Shown: positions 46,194 through 56,513 of the stretch, in pieces
Layout: every line of letters begins with the position of its first letter
How positions within the stretch are numbered: the stretch's first letter is position 1
Source: Gyromitra esculenta
Taxonomy: Eukaryota; Ascomycota; Pezizomycetes; Pezizales; Discinaceae
NCBI GenBank assembly: GCA_038503075.1
Contig: JBCAML010000007.1
Location: 1-64,000 of the forward strand
Direction of reading: 5' to 3'
Length of the DNA stretch: 64,000 nt
Made by a program: the position numbers and the translations under genes
The notes under the pieces: model-generated
What the model was told of the DNA's origin: nothing
What the model saw: the letters and a program-made list of their open reading frames with translations, nothing else
Database searches by the model: none

Positions 46194-47485
46194 TTAACCG
46201 AAGGCTATTCCAAACCTGTTATCCCATAAAGCACTCGTATAGGGAGTCCATTTGAAACGAAGCTGGATATCAATGTTACGCTCGTAAACATCGTAGAGAT
46301 ATCCCAGTATCAAATCTATCAACTATCAGCTTAAGTCCCCCACATAGTTTTCAGCTTAGGGATGTAGAAAAGTACAGACCGCTTTCGGGTTTATCCAAGC
46401 TAACAATCCTCACCGTAAACGCCCTATTGACGAAAAGACTCTTCCATCCTGTGACGGGATGTACTCTCACTATTGGGTGGACTCTTTCCATAAATTTCGG
46501 TCCTGCATTTGGGTTGTTTCTGTCCAGATACCCGTGCATGGATCGAAATACCCCAAGTTTACCATCAATCATTTTTCGAAAGTCAGAAGAGAGCTTCTCG
46601 TATGCTGAGTACCCAGAGGCCCAAAGTGTGTCGCCACCGAGCTCAGGGATAGTATCGTTATGAAGATGGGTAATCCCAGCAGGCTGCAATTCGTGCGTCA
46701 AATCCGAGTGCCAGCCTGAAGCCCCTCTAAAATAATTCCACGATTAGTACCTCTGAAAACATGCCAATAGCAGGACCATCGGAATAGCAAGATAGAGTAG
46801 GGGATAGCAACCCTGGTTTCCGAAAATTCGCCTCCAAACCTTCGGCAATCTGTAGATCGGGCCACACAACTGTAACTCCTGGACAACTCGGTACCTGGGG
46901 AACCGCCGGGTGTACTTCAATTACACCGAAGTGTTTTCCTAGCTCTAGTTGCTACTTAGGGGTGATATCCTGGTCACGGAAGAATACCACACTCCGCTCC
47001 GCGATTAGGAGGGCCAGCTCATCCTTTTGCTGGCTCGTCAACTTGGCGAGTTGAAGTCCATGAATCTCAGTTCCAATATGCCTAACATGTCCAATTTTCA
47101 CGTTAGGTATGGGGGTTTTGAAGATACCCACAGATGCTATGGAGTTTGGATGGCATACCGTGTGAGTTGGATCACTTTTGAAGCTGCACCGAGCAGCGCT
47201 TTCTTTTCTGGATCTGCCCGTTTTCCCGGATCGGTATGCTCCCTATAAGCCAAAACGCATAAGTTTAAGACGCATCCTTGAGTCACGGCTCATGCGGAGG
47301 GGCGGCGTAGAGTACCAATGCTCTCCTCTGATCTTGTACACTTCATCTAGAAACTGTGGCTTCTCAGGACGAGTGGGATACGTCTCAGGGTCAATTCCAT
47401 CTTTCAAAAGCCTCTGCCGAGTGTTCTCGGGTAGCCTGAGCCCCAGAGCCCCAGCGTTTAAGATTGTAGTTGAAGAAGGTGCCAT
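46194..47485 (-). pseudogene. TauD/TfdA-type alpha-ketoglutarate dioxygenase, broken
   Basis: Intact relatives are Fe(II)/2-oxoglutarate enzymes that release sulfite from taurine and other sulfonates. Pieces run in order on the minus strand: an N-terminus from 47485 ending FLDEVYKIRGEHW; GKRADPEKKALLGAASK; HIGTEIHGLQLAKLTSQQKD; LLIAERSVVFFRDQDI; GVIEVHPAVPQVP; GVTVVWPDLQIAEGL; HELQPAGITHLHNDT, an iron-site-like block; GWKSLFVNRAFTVRI; and SALWDNRFGIAFG. An in-frame TAG at 46954-46952 stands where the family has Gln (a C-to-T change would explain it). There is a frame change in the GLEANFRKPG region, and the usual end after WDNR is missing. The gaps between other pieces look like ordinary introns. 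The gene is decayed. Confidence 0.82.
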
Positions 47486-47647
47486 TTATTCTTTATCTTT
47501 GTTTCTTCTCTTATCGATAGGTGTAGAATAGTTATTCGCGGCCGCGGCAGCCTTTGTTGGAGGGGTTAGCTATATAGGACTGAGGGATCGATACTGATTA
47601 CAGATCGAAATCGACTTACCCGGGGTTTTTAGAAAACGAGTAGATAA

Positions 47648-47859
47648 TGTTGTGAATAAATGACTATTTCGATAATGATCTAACTATAAAACTCCTCCAG
47701 TTATATACTCTTTGTTCCTCATACAATAATCTCGTTACTATAAGAAAATATGCCCGTCGGGTAAATAGAAAAGAGATCCTCCGTCGGCCCAACATCCATC
47801 CGTGTTACTCTGTATGTTTAGCTACAATAGTATTGTAGGTGAGAGCACCTATTCCAACA
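47648..47859 (-). mobile_element. Copia element, 3' LTR
   Basis: On the minus strand this 212-bp LTR starts TGTTGGAATAGG and ends TTCACAACA, the canonical TG...CA form. It is preceded on the minus strand by the purine-rich tract GAGCAAGAGGGGG (47860-47872), the plus-strand primer site. The 5' LTR is not in the window and should lie beyond 64000. Confidence 0.88.
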
Positions 47860-48429
47860 CCCCCTCTTGCTCGAGGCATCCTAATAATAACAAAAAACCC
47901 TGGTGTTTAATCCTTTCTAAACCTTTCGTAAAAAGATCCCCCAAATTTTCTGCTGTTGGTACATATACTAAACTAAACACATTATTCTCAAATTGTTCCC
48001 TGATATAATGAAAGTGAACGTCTATATGTTTAGATCGTTTATGAAAAACAGGATTCTTAACTAAGGAAAGGGCCCCGGTATTATCTCCTTTTAGTACATA
48101 CTCCCGTTCTTCCCAAAGTTCCAGTTCTTCCATACTCCTTTTTAGCCACACTAGCTGCCTTGACGCTTCTGAAATCGCCATATATTCGGCTTCGGTTGAG
48201 GAAATGGCGATGGATTTCTGTTTTTCTGATCTCCAGGTTATGAGACAGTCGTTCAAAAGAAAACAATTGCCGGAGGTTGACCTCCTAGATCCAACATCAG
48301 CTGCATGAGAAGCATCGGCGTACCCTTCCAGGTAAAGTGATTTTCTTGGATTCCTTGCGTATACTAGCCCTAGTTTCGTAGTGCCTCGTAGGTACCTTAG
48401 GACTCTCTTAATTGCTGTCCAGTGATCCG
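47860..48429 (-). pseudogene. Copia RNase H segment
   Basis: Minus-strand frame with the copia RNase H signature: YADASHAADVGSRRSTSG, then KQKSIAISSTEAEYMAISEA, DNTGALSLVKNP and HIDVHFHYIRE. It ends at the stop just inside the 3' LTR region. This is the C-terminus of the pol polyprotein; the rest is cut off by an LTR insertion at 48430. Confidence 0.88.
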
Positions 48430-49275
48430 TCTCACTCTCAAGGGGCGAGGTTTTATCTTCAAGCTCTCAGGTATCCCCCGAGATGAGCAGTGCTACTTGA
48501 AGAGAAAACTAAGCGACAAGAGTGTTTACGAGATTCCACAGGCTCTACAGAGTGTTCAAGTATAGAGGACTTGAGTTTGGAGACAGCGCGAGGTTATGAG
48601 GTATAACCGAGGTTTGTATTGTGAAATACAAGAGTGTACTATAGAAGACGTTGCTTAAGGAAAGAAGAAGGAAAAGTACGACAAGAGGGGAAAACCCTTC
48701 GCTTATATACCACATTCCGACTTTTTCGATGACAAAGACGTGACTCATTGTAAATAGGAAACCCAAAGAAACACAGAGAACATTAACGCGACGCAAAGAA
48801 CCCCGTAATCCCATATCTAACCGATCAACGAAAGCAACCATCCATGAAACTCACGGTTAGTCTCTCGTTTAAGCCCTTCAGTATCCCTGAAGGTGAGCAG
48901 TGCTACTTAAGCGAGATTCTAACTCGTTCGAAGAGTGCGGTATTTCATATATACTGCGCGAAGTATCGGCGATGTTTCACAGCGGCAGCGAGGGTTTTGA
49001 GATAGAACCGAGATAGTATTAAGATAATACAAGTAGAAGTGACGAGAACGTTGCTTAAGAAAAGAAGAGAAAGAGAAACAAGAACGACCGAAATCCTTCG
49101 CTTAAATACCCCGCTTTCCCGTAACACCAACAACAACCCGACAACAACCGAAACACAAAGACATTATCTCTCTAACCAAAATATACCCGAACAAAATAAA
49201 GGAATCATACTACTATCCAAACAATAACAAAACCAACAACTCGACCACGACTCCTTTCCTAAGTTAATCCATGAA
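48430..49275 (-). mobile_element. Solo LTR, family B, itself interrupted
   Basis: The family B LTR occupies 48430-48435 and 48855-49275. Its target duplication in copia is ATCCG (48425-48429 and 49276-49280). A family A LTR sits inside it, six bases from its end. In sense orientation the LTR starts TTCATGGATT, ends CCGTGAGA, and carries the fold with stem CCTTCAG-GGATA-CTGAAGG. Confidence 0.85.
48436..48849 (-). mobile_element. Solo LTR, family A, inserted in a family B LTR
   Basis: This 414-bp LTR has a perfect 5-bp target duplication CTCAC (48431-48435 and 48850-48854), created within the end of the family B LTR. That makes this insertion younger than the B insertion. The ends in sense orientation are TTTCATGGATGG and CCTTGAGA. 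A TATATAAG-type promoter box is present on the minus strand near 48705-48712. Confidence 0.9.
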
Positions 49276-49500
49276 ATCCGGTCCCGGATTGGTCGAAAAA
49301 GACGACAGGAAAGTTACTGCAAATGTGAGGTCAGGTCTTGTACCAATTGCTGCATACATTAATGACCCTATGATTTCCTGATAGTTGGTGACTTCGGCGG
49401 CAGTAGCAGTTCCCTCTGGAGCCGGAGCGAGATTGTTATTTTCGAGAGGTGTCTTTACTGGGCGGCATTCCGTCATATCGAAGCGTTCTAGGACTCGTTT
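49276..49500 (-). pseudogene. Copia reverse transcriptase, C-terminal segment
   Basis: Minus-strand frame with VLERFDMTECRPVKTPLENN, then YQEIIGSLMYAAIGTRPDLT, the conserved copia stretch after the polymerase core. It continues across the gypsy insertion into the segment at 56514-56744. Confidence 0.88.
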
Positions 49501-49915
49501 TTCACGGATACAAAGGATTAATCGGGTCAAGGATTTAGTAAGGAATTGTGGTTTCGGCTAAAGGTTACAATGTCTTTGTGTTTTGTTTGTTTTCGGTTAT
49601 TTGTAGTCATGAGTCATAATGGTTGAAAAGCGGGGTATTTAAGAGATGGATCTTCTTCGCTTGTGTCTTCCTTTCTTTCTTTCCTTAAGAACGTTCTTAC
49701 TTTACTTCTGCCGTATTGTCTAAATACTATCTCGATTCTACCTCGTAATCCTCGTGCCGCTCGCTGCTGTAGAACATCCCCACACTTAACTCGCTGAGTT
49801 AGACCCGTAGGACCTGTAGAAAACTTCGCTACTCTTATCGCAACGATTCTCGTTTAAAGTAGCTCCGCTCACCTTCCGGATACAGAAGGGCTTAAACTAG
49901 GATCGAACCGTGAGA
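49501..49915 (+). repeat. 5' LTR of the chromovirus (family C)
   Basis: A direct repeat of 56091-56510. It starts TTCACGGATACAAAGG and ends GAACCGTGAGA, has a TATTTAAG box near 49645, and carries the branched fold near 49847-49896. In this copy the inner stem has decayed on one side (CCTTCCGGATACAGAAGG). The likely primer-binding region TTACGTTGC follows directly. Confidence 0.9.
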
Positions 49916-49958
49916 TTACGTTGCTTTTCCCATCTACACCTCCTACGCCGAAGTAACA

Positions 49959-51296
49959 ATGAGCTCCCCCGCCCCCATCACCTCCTCCTCTGAAGGAGCC
50001 GCCATCGCCACACCCCGCTTCCCTACAAAAGAAGCATTTGCGCAGGCCTACAGAGATGACCCCGTTGAGTTGTATAATCGACTCCGGGAACTCAACCAGG
50101 CCCTCGAGGATCAAATCGACGCCCTACAAGAGGGAACACAGGAGCTAGAAATCAAGCTCAACACCGCTCAGATCCAAGCCAACAATGCCAACCATCACGC
50201 CCAACAACAAGACCAACGGGTCAGTGATGCCTCAACCCTCATTGACCGGCTACGTCGAGAACGAAACGAAGCCCGTGCAGCCCTCTCCCTCCCCCCGGCT
50301 CCACCAAACCTCACTGCTACCCCTCCACCGCCACCAAACACTACCCATCGCTCCGAACGAATGCCGGACCCAGAGAAATTTGACGGATCCAGAGCAAAGC
50401 TCCCTGGCTTCATCCTCCAACTTCGCTCAAAACTTGCGGTCAACCGAGACAGATTTGCTGATGAGAACACCATGATTCTCTACACAATCAACCGCTTGGA
50501 AGGAGCAGCCCTGGAACAAGTTCGACACACGGTCCTTCCCTCAGGCCTTACAACCTGGACCAACGCCGCCGCCCTCATAGCCGCCCTGGAGACCGCCTTT
50601 GGTGACCCCGACCCCACCGGTACAGCCCGCCGAGAATTGCATCAACTCAGGCAGGGCAAACGAGACTTTTCCGCTTACCTGGCAGATTTCCAGCGCATCA
50701 TGGGACAATTAAACTTCGATGAAAACTCGAAGATGGATGCCCTTGAACACGGTATGTCAGAAGAGCTAAAAGAAGCCATAGTCTTCGCCGCCGCTACACC
50801 CGCAACCCTCAATGACATGGTCCTGGTTCTCACCCGAATGGACAACCGTATCCGAGCCCGCAAGGCAGAGAAACGCGGAAACAATCGAGAGAACATGGGA
50901 CAATTCAGCGCTCCTACCAATGCAATGACCCCTTTTGTCCCTGCCTCATCATTCGTACCAGGCGGCCTGGCCCCCATGGATCTCTCCTTCGGACGTACCA
51001 GCAACCTTTCTCGCCCCCCTCAGGACCAAAGATATACTATGATCAACGGCAGGAGGAAGCTATCGGAAGAAGAGAAACAATGGCGCCGCTCCACAGGAAA
51101 GTGTATGTTCTGCGCCGCCCCTGATCACTCCTACGCCAACTGCCCCTCCGCCCCAAAGAAACCCACGATGAGAGGAGCTCTCACCGCACCACCCGCTAAC
51201 CGCAACCCTCCGGCCTCCTCTCTCCCACCACCACCTCTCCCACCTCAGTTTTTTGCTTTAGAATCCGCCAGCGCCTCAAGCGAGGCTTTAAACTAG
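49959..51296 (+). CDS. Gag protein of the chromovirus
   Basis: 445 residues, uninterrupted. An N-terminal coiled coil (ELNQALEDQIDALQEGTQEL and onward to about residue 105) and a proline-rich linker are followed by the retrotransposon gag core. The core has MPDPEKFDGSRAKLPGFILQ, LETAFGDPDP and LHQLRQGKRDFSAYLADFQ. Near the end is a CCHC zinc knuckle, CMFCAAPDHSYANC. The protein packages element RNA into virus-like particles in the cytoplasm. Gag stops at TAG before pol, as in the sister element at 62065. Pol therefore needs another mode of expression or a separate start. Gag being open while pol is broken is unusual for an old copy. Confidence 0.88.
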   Translation: MSSPAPITSSSEGAAIATPRFPTKEAFAQAYRDDPVELYNRLRELNQALEDQIDALQEGTQELEIKLNTAQIQANNANHHAQQQDQRVSDASTLIDRLRRERNEARAALSLPPAPPNLTATPPPPPNTTHRSERMPDPEKFDGSRAKLPGFILQLRSKLAVNRDRFADENTMILYTINRLEGAALEQVRHTVLPSGLTTWTNAAALIAALETAFGDPDPTGTARRELHQLRQGKRDFSAYLADFQRIMGQLNFDENSKMDALEHGMSEELKEAIVFAAATPATLNDMVLVLTRMDNRIRARKAEKRGNNRENMGQFSAPTNAMTPFVPASSFVPGGLAPMDLSFGRTSNLSRPPQDQRYTMINGRRKLSEEEKQWRRSTGKCMFCAAPDHSYANCPSAPKKPTMRGALTAPPANRNPPASSLPPPPLPPQFFALESASASSEALN

Positions 51297-51305
51297 TTCA
51301 ACCAG

Positions 51306-52036
51306 TGTTATACCTATTGGTAGCTTAGTTGGTTACGACTTGAGTTCGCTTACGATGCACACATATGGACTAGCGTTCAATCCCCGACCATGTCGGTTAT
51401 TATTAATCTTGGTTGATTATTAATAAGATTCGGATTGGATGTTTGGTTTCCTTGTGTCATCAATGGCCGACTCTTTCGATCGACACTTCCCCGATTCGCT
51501 TATACGTTGCGTCGCCGGTTAATTCCGACAATCACGCCATACGATAATGAGAGGGGTAGGAGCGAAGGAAAGCGTTCAGGGTCTATGGGATTTCTTCATG
51601 TTAGTTCATGTTATTACATAGCCTTTGTATTCGACGCTTGACTACTATAAGTAGTCCAGTGTTCTACCGTTGAGAAGGGTCTTCTTCCTGATCATTAGCG
51701 ACGAAGAACGAGCCTTATCAATATTATATTGTTTCTAGCAAAATTACTTCCGTGCAATTTACTCTATTACTTGTGAATTACTTTTATCTCGCTTAGCAGC
51801 TTTGGCCTCTTCAAATGTTAGTTATTAAACCTTACTATTGGAAGTTCTTCACGGAACTTTGCTCGATCCCTACTTTGAACCCTACGGTTATCTTTTAGCG
51901 GTTCATAAGAAGTAGGACTTGCGCCTGTGTATTGTGTTGCGGATAGCAACCGGGCAGGTTATAGCGTCAGATTGTTATCTAAAGTTCTTGAGATTTCCTG
52001 TGCGGTAAGAAGTACCGGTCTTACAACCAAGCGCCG
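51306..52036 (+). mobile_element. 731-bp insertion with Pol III promoter boxes (SINE-like candidate)
   Basis: Inserted between gag and pol with a perfect 5-bp target repeat ACCAG (51301-51305 and 52037-52041). The sister element at 62065-62100 shows the uninterrupted sequence. Near its start are TAGCTTAGTTGG (51321-51332), a match to the tRNA A box, and GTTCAATCC (51375-51383), a match to the B box, at a spacing normal for tRNA genes. There is no A-rich tail and no clear tRNA cloverleaf. It is longer than most SINEs, so it may be a composite or another non-autonomous element. Confidence 0.65.
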
Positions 52037-52041
52037 ACCAG

Positions 52042-53720
52042 TGACCCTGCCTTGGTTCCGTCTTCTTCTCCTTTGTCTGCATTTTCAATTTCCGGTTTTC
52101 AGTTTCTAGTTTAAGCGTGAGGATCGCTTAGATTTTAACATTTTGTAGTTTCTGCAATATTTCCAATAATAATAAAATCATCAAAACACACGCTTTACTA
52201 GACACTGAGCCTCTGGATTTGCATTCATCGACAAGAATTTCGCGAGTCACCACTCTCTTCCACTCTCTCCCTTAAAAATACCCAGACAACTTGAAGTAAT
52301 CGATGGCCGCCCAGTTGCCTCGGGAGATATTACTCACCTCGCCAACATTAACTTGTCCATCCAACAACACCAGGAACAAGCCCCCTGCTTTGTGACCCAA
52401 CTAGGACACTATCCCCTAGTGTTAGGAATCCCTTGGATGAACCACCATGATGTTCACCTTCACTTTGCCGATAAACGCATTGAGTTTAATTCTAAACTCT
52501 GCACCACCCGCTGTGCCCCTCGCCTACCCCCTGTATCAACACCCTCAATCCCCGCTCCTCCCAGATTAAATGTATCATTCATTGGGGCCGCCAGTTTTAG
52601 GACTCTTATTCGAAAACACTCTTCCCAAGCCTATGCTATGTCCCTCTATGAGATCAACAAAATCCTAGGGGAAAAGACCAGTAAGGAAGAATGGAAAGCA
52701 AGGATACCTGCTGAGTACCACGAATTCCTAGATATGTTTGATAAAAGCAAAGCCCAAGGCTTACCTCCACGACGCTCGTATGATCACAAAATACAGCTAA
52801 TGGAAGGGAAAGACGCACCGTTTGGCCCCCTCTATGGAATGTCCCGAGAAGAACTCATTGTTCTCAAAAAATACATCGAGGATAACCTGGAGAAGGGCTT
52901 TATTCGCGCCAGCTCTTCTCCCGCAGGATCCCCTGTCCTCTTTGTAAAGAAAGCTGACAGCTCCCTAAGACTCTGTGTGGACTATCGAGGCCTCAATGCA
53001 ATTACGGTTAAAGATCGATATACCTCCCCGCTCATTAGAGAAACGCTCAATCGATTAGCCAAAGCGCAATGGTATACCAAATTAGACCTCCGTGATGGCT
53101 ACCATCAAGTACGCATTGCCGAAGGAGACGAGTGGAAGACAGCCTTCCGCACCCGCTATGGCTTATACGAATACCAAGTCATGCCATTCGGCTTAACCAA
53201 TGCCCCTAACCTTCCAAACGATTCGTAAACGATTGTCTTACCGAATATTTGGATATATTCTGTACGGCTTTACCTAGATGATATCCTGATTTACAGTGAT
53301 ACATTTGCGAACATCGATTCATGTACGGAAGGTACTGCAGACACTCAGCGACAATGACATCCTGCTTAAGCCAGAGAATGCGAATTCGGCGTACAGACGA
53401 CAAAGTACTTGCCTTATCCTCACCCCCGACGGCATTAAAATGGATGAAGAAAACTAAAAGCCGTCCGGGACTCGAACACCCCAAAGAGTGTCAAAGATGT
53501 ACAAGCCTTCCTCGGTTTGCAAACTTCTACCGTCGTTTTATTCTGTGCTTTTTCTAAACTCGCTGCCCCCTCACCGCCCTGACCCGAAAAGGCATTGCTT
53601 TCGAATCAGACAGTCCAAGCCGACGTAGCCTTCGAAAATTTGAAGCACGCCTTTACCACCGCCCCATTCTCATCCACTTTGACCCTGATAAGAAAATCAT
53701 AGTGGAAACAGATGCCTGAC
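52042..53720 (+). pseudogene. Chromovirus protease and reverse transcriptase, degraded
   Basis: The protease active site reads LLDTEP where the sister copy has LLDTGAS, so the catalytic DTG motif is lost. An open stretch at 52353-53228 covers the protease end and [74 protein letters not shown] and MPFGLTNAP. Beyond 53220 the frame is shifted, though YLDDILIYS is still readable near 53265-53295. Confidence 0.85.
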
Positions 53721-54184
53721 TTCGTATCCTGAGAGTGCTTTCACAATACGATGACGCTGGAATTCTCCATCCGGTTGCATTCTTCTCGAAAAACATTCAC
53801 CTGCTGAATGTAATTACGAGATTTACGACAAGCGAACTGTTGGCTATTATCCGGGTATTCGAAGAATGGCGTCCGGAGCTTGAAGGTTCCAAACATCCTA
53901 TCGACGTAATCAGCGATCATAAAAATCTTGAGTATTTTACAAAGACAAAACAATTGAACCGACGTCAAGCACGATGGGCCGAATACCTTTCCCGTTTCGA
54001 TTTTGTGATCACCTATCGCCTGGTAGTCATGAGGAAAGCCAGACGCGCTGACCGTAAGATCGTGAGATCTTCCCAAGGGGATTTAACGATACGCAGACAC
54101 CAAAGCCAAGTTGGTATTAAAGAACGAAAATGCGACCCTAAGCTGTTTGTTGTCGCTCTTTGTCAAATGAAGCCGCTGAACTGA
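53721..54184 (+). pseudogene. Chromovirus RNase H segment
   Basis: Frame with [19 protein letters not shown]-like remnants, [20 protein letters not shown], then [20 protein letters not shown], the Ty3/gypsy RNase H signature. It ends in scrambled frame after [10 protein letters not shown]. Confidence 0.82.
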
Positions 54185-55392
54185 CGCCCCTTCTAAAACT
54201 CTTTAAAAAGGTTATGATACTGATGGATTCCCTCAAAAAATACTCGTAGAAGACTCTAAAAATAAAGAATAACAACAGTCAAAGGAAATTACCCTAAGTT
54301 GAACGCAGTAATAGCCAAGCGCTCCTACGTTACCGGTAACGCTTCTATGTTCCCGACTTCGACCCTCTTAGACTTGAGCCTTATTCGAAGACATCACGAT
54401 ATCCCACAGTGACACCCGTGACGAGATAAAGACCTTCGAACTTCTTTCTGTGTTTTTATCGGGCCAAAAATGCGGGAATCAATTTGGCAGGTATGCTCGT
54501 AATCGCCATACCTGCCAGAAAGCAAAACCTACGACTCAACGAACCCAAGGCGTCCTCGTCCTTTGCCTATTCCAAACCGTCCCTGCAAGAGATTTCAATG
54601 ACTTTGTCACAGCCTCCTAATCGGGATTGGTTATGATGCTATTATGGTAGTTGTCGATCGTCTATCAAAAATGCGGCACCTAATCCCCTGCAATACCACT
54701 GTTAATTCCCGAGATGTGGCTGACCTTTATCTGCAACATATCTGGAAACTACATGGCCTGCCTAGCTTTGTCACATCCGACCGAGGAACTCAGTTTACTG
54801 CCCACTTCTGGAGGGATCTCTGCCAACGGCTTGGAATCCAAGCTCGAATGTCGACGGCTTTTCACCCTGAGACCGATGGACAAACGGAGAGATTAAATGC
54901 CGTGATGGAACAATACCTGCGTTCCTATGTATCCTACCAACAGGAAGATTGGAACAAATGGTTGCCAATGGCCGAGTTTTCCGCAAACAACCAAGAGTCA
55001 GCTAGCACCAAAGCCTCCCCCTTTTTCGCTAATTATGGGTACCATCCTCGTTTCGATACTACGATCCTTCCAATTAAAGCCAATGCACAAAGCCTGGACG
55101 CTGCCTCGTTCAGTCGGACGATGCAAGAACTCTATGACTATTTACAAACTCAGATAAGAGTTGCTCAGGATATCCAGGAAACCGCTACGAATAAGCATCG
55201 TACACCAGCCCCATTACTGCAAGTTAAGGATCAGGTCTTTATATCGATGAAGAATATCCGAACTACCCGTAATGCAAGAAAATTGGATTGGAAATGGATG
55301 GGACCGTACGATAAAAAAGATAGTGTCGCGCTTTTGCCTACGAGATCGACCTTCCAAGTTCAGTCAAATACCATCCCGTCTTTCACGTTTCT
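54185..55392 (+). pseudogene. Chromovirus integrase segment
   Basis: The zinc-finger part (54185-54640) is frame-shifted and only partly readable. The core at 54644-55320 is open: VVVDRLSKMRHLIPC (first Asp), FVTSDRGTQF (second Asp) and ETDGQTERLNAVMEQYLR (Glu), the full DDE set. The frame breaks in the C-terminal part, near 55310-55320. At 55388-55392 an LTR has inserted (target repeat TTTCT), separating the integrase from its chromodomain tail. Confidence 0.85.
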
Positions 55393-55800
55393 TCTCAGGG
55401 AGTGAGATTCTCGTCAAGCTCTCGGGTATCCCCCGAGATGAGCAGTGCTACTTGAACGAGAAACTAACAACAGGAGAAGGTGCGAAGATTCTACAGGCTC
55501 TACCAATGGTTCAAGTTATGATGACTTGAAGACGGCGACGGCGAAGGATTACGAAGTGTAACCTGGGTTTTGTATTTGAAAGATACAGCGAGTTTACCAT
55601 AGAAGACGTTGCTTAAAGAAGAAGAAGGAAAAGTACAACAAGAGGGGGAATCCCTTCGCTTATATACCACATTCCGACTCCTTCGATGACAAAAACATGA
55701 CTCATTGCAATAGGAAACCCATAGAAACATAAAGAACAACGAAACGCGACAACCGTATACCCATGCAACCAACCAACCAACGAAACATCCATCCATGAAA
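55393..55800 (-). mobile_element. Solo LTR, family A variant, inserted in the chromovirus
   Basis: A 408-bp LTR with a perfect target duplication TTTCT (55388-55392 and 55801-55805). Removing it and one repeat restores the integrase tail reading. In sense orientation it starts TTTCATGGATGG and carries the fold with inner stem CTCGGG/CCCGAG, a paired change relative to CTCAGG/CCTGAG at 1413-1429. Confidence 0.9.
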
Positions 55801-55805
55801 TTTCT

Positions 55806-56110
55806 CTACTGAAACCCGCTGCCCAAGATGCCCTTCCCGGTCAAGTAATTCCTCCTCCCGTACCTGTTGTTGTTAATGACCAGGAAGAATACTATATCGA
55901 GAAAATCCTGGATCGACGAATATACCGTGGGAAACAACAGTACCTCGTCGAATGGACAGGTTATGCTCATCCCACCTGGGAACCTGCTGAAGATCTTGAG
56001 GATACTGCTGCTCTCGATGCCTTTCTCAGTATTACTCCTATGGAATTACCTCTCGTTCGCAGGAGCTCACGCTTGAAGAGGGGGGCAACTTTCACGGATA
56101 CAAAGGATTA
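55806..56110 (+). pseudogene. Chromodomain tail of the chromovirus integrase
   Basis: Open frame with EEYYIEKILDRRIYRGKQQ, YLVEWTGYAHPTWEPAEDL and EDTAALDAF. This is a clear chromodomain with the aromatic positions (Y..W..W) that bind methylated histone tails, and it defines a chromovirus. The frame runs over the purine tract into the 3' LTR and stops at TAA near 56108-56110. Chromodomains guide integration to heterochromatin, which fits the nested block. It is cut off from its integrase by the LTR at 55393-55800. Confidence 0.88.
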
Positions 56111-56510
56111 ATCGGGTCAAGGATTTAGTAAGAGATTGTGGTTCCGGTTAAAGGTTATAATGTCTTTGTGTTTCGTTGGTCTTCGGTTATTCTTAGGTAT
56201 GAGTCATAATGGTCGAAAAGCGGGGTATTTAAGAGATGGGTTCTTTTCGCTTGTGTCTTCTTCTCTTTCTTTCCTTAAGCAACGTTCTTACTTTACTTCT
56301 ACTGTATTACTTTAATACTATCTCGATTCTACCTCAGAATCCCCGCGGTCGCTGTCGCTGTAAAACATTCCCTCACTTAACTCGTCTTGAGTTAGACCCC
56401 GTAGGACCTGTAGAAAACTTCGCTATTCTTATCGCAACGATTCTCGTTTAAGTAGCTCTGCTCACCTTCTGGGATACAGAAGGGCTTAAGACTAGGGTCG
56501 AACCGTGAGA
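56091..56510 (+). repeat. 3' LTR of the chromovirus (family C)
   Basis: A direct repeat of 49501-49915. The fold lies at about 56441-56495 with intact stems (TCTCGTTTAAG outer arm; CCTTCTG-GGATA-CAGAAGG inner). TTA follows at 56511-56513 and matches the first three bases after the 5' LTR. Confidence 0.9.
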
Positions 56511-56513
56511 TTA

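Larger units (their letters stand above)
49501..56513 (+). mobile_element. Full-length Ty3/gypsy chromovirus
   Basis: The element has 5' LTR 49501-49915, gag, protease-RT-RNase H-integrase remnants, a chromodomain, a purine tract (GAAGAGGGGGG at 56075-56085) and 3' LTR 56091-56510. It lies within copia RT. Probable target repeats are CGTTT before and CGTTC after, if the three bases TTA at 56511-56513 belong to the element. Gag is open, but pol is heavily shifted and holds two later insertions. The two LTRs differ at many sites, mostly transitions, so it is not recent. Confidence 0.9.

Noticed and set aside
51306..51400. A tRNA gene
   Set aside because: A and B boxes are present, but I could not form acceptor and anticodon stems; it is part of an insertion with target repeats.
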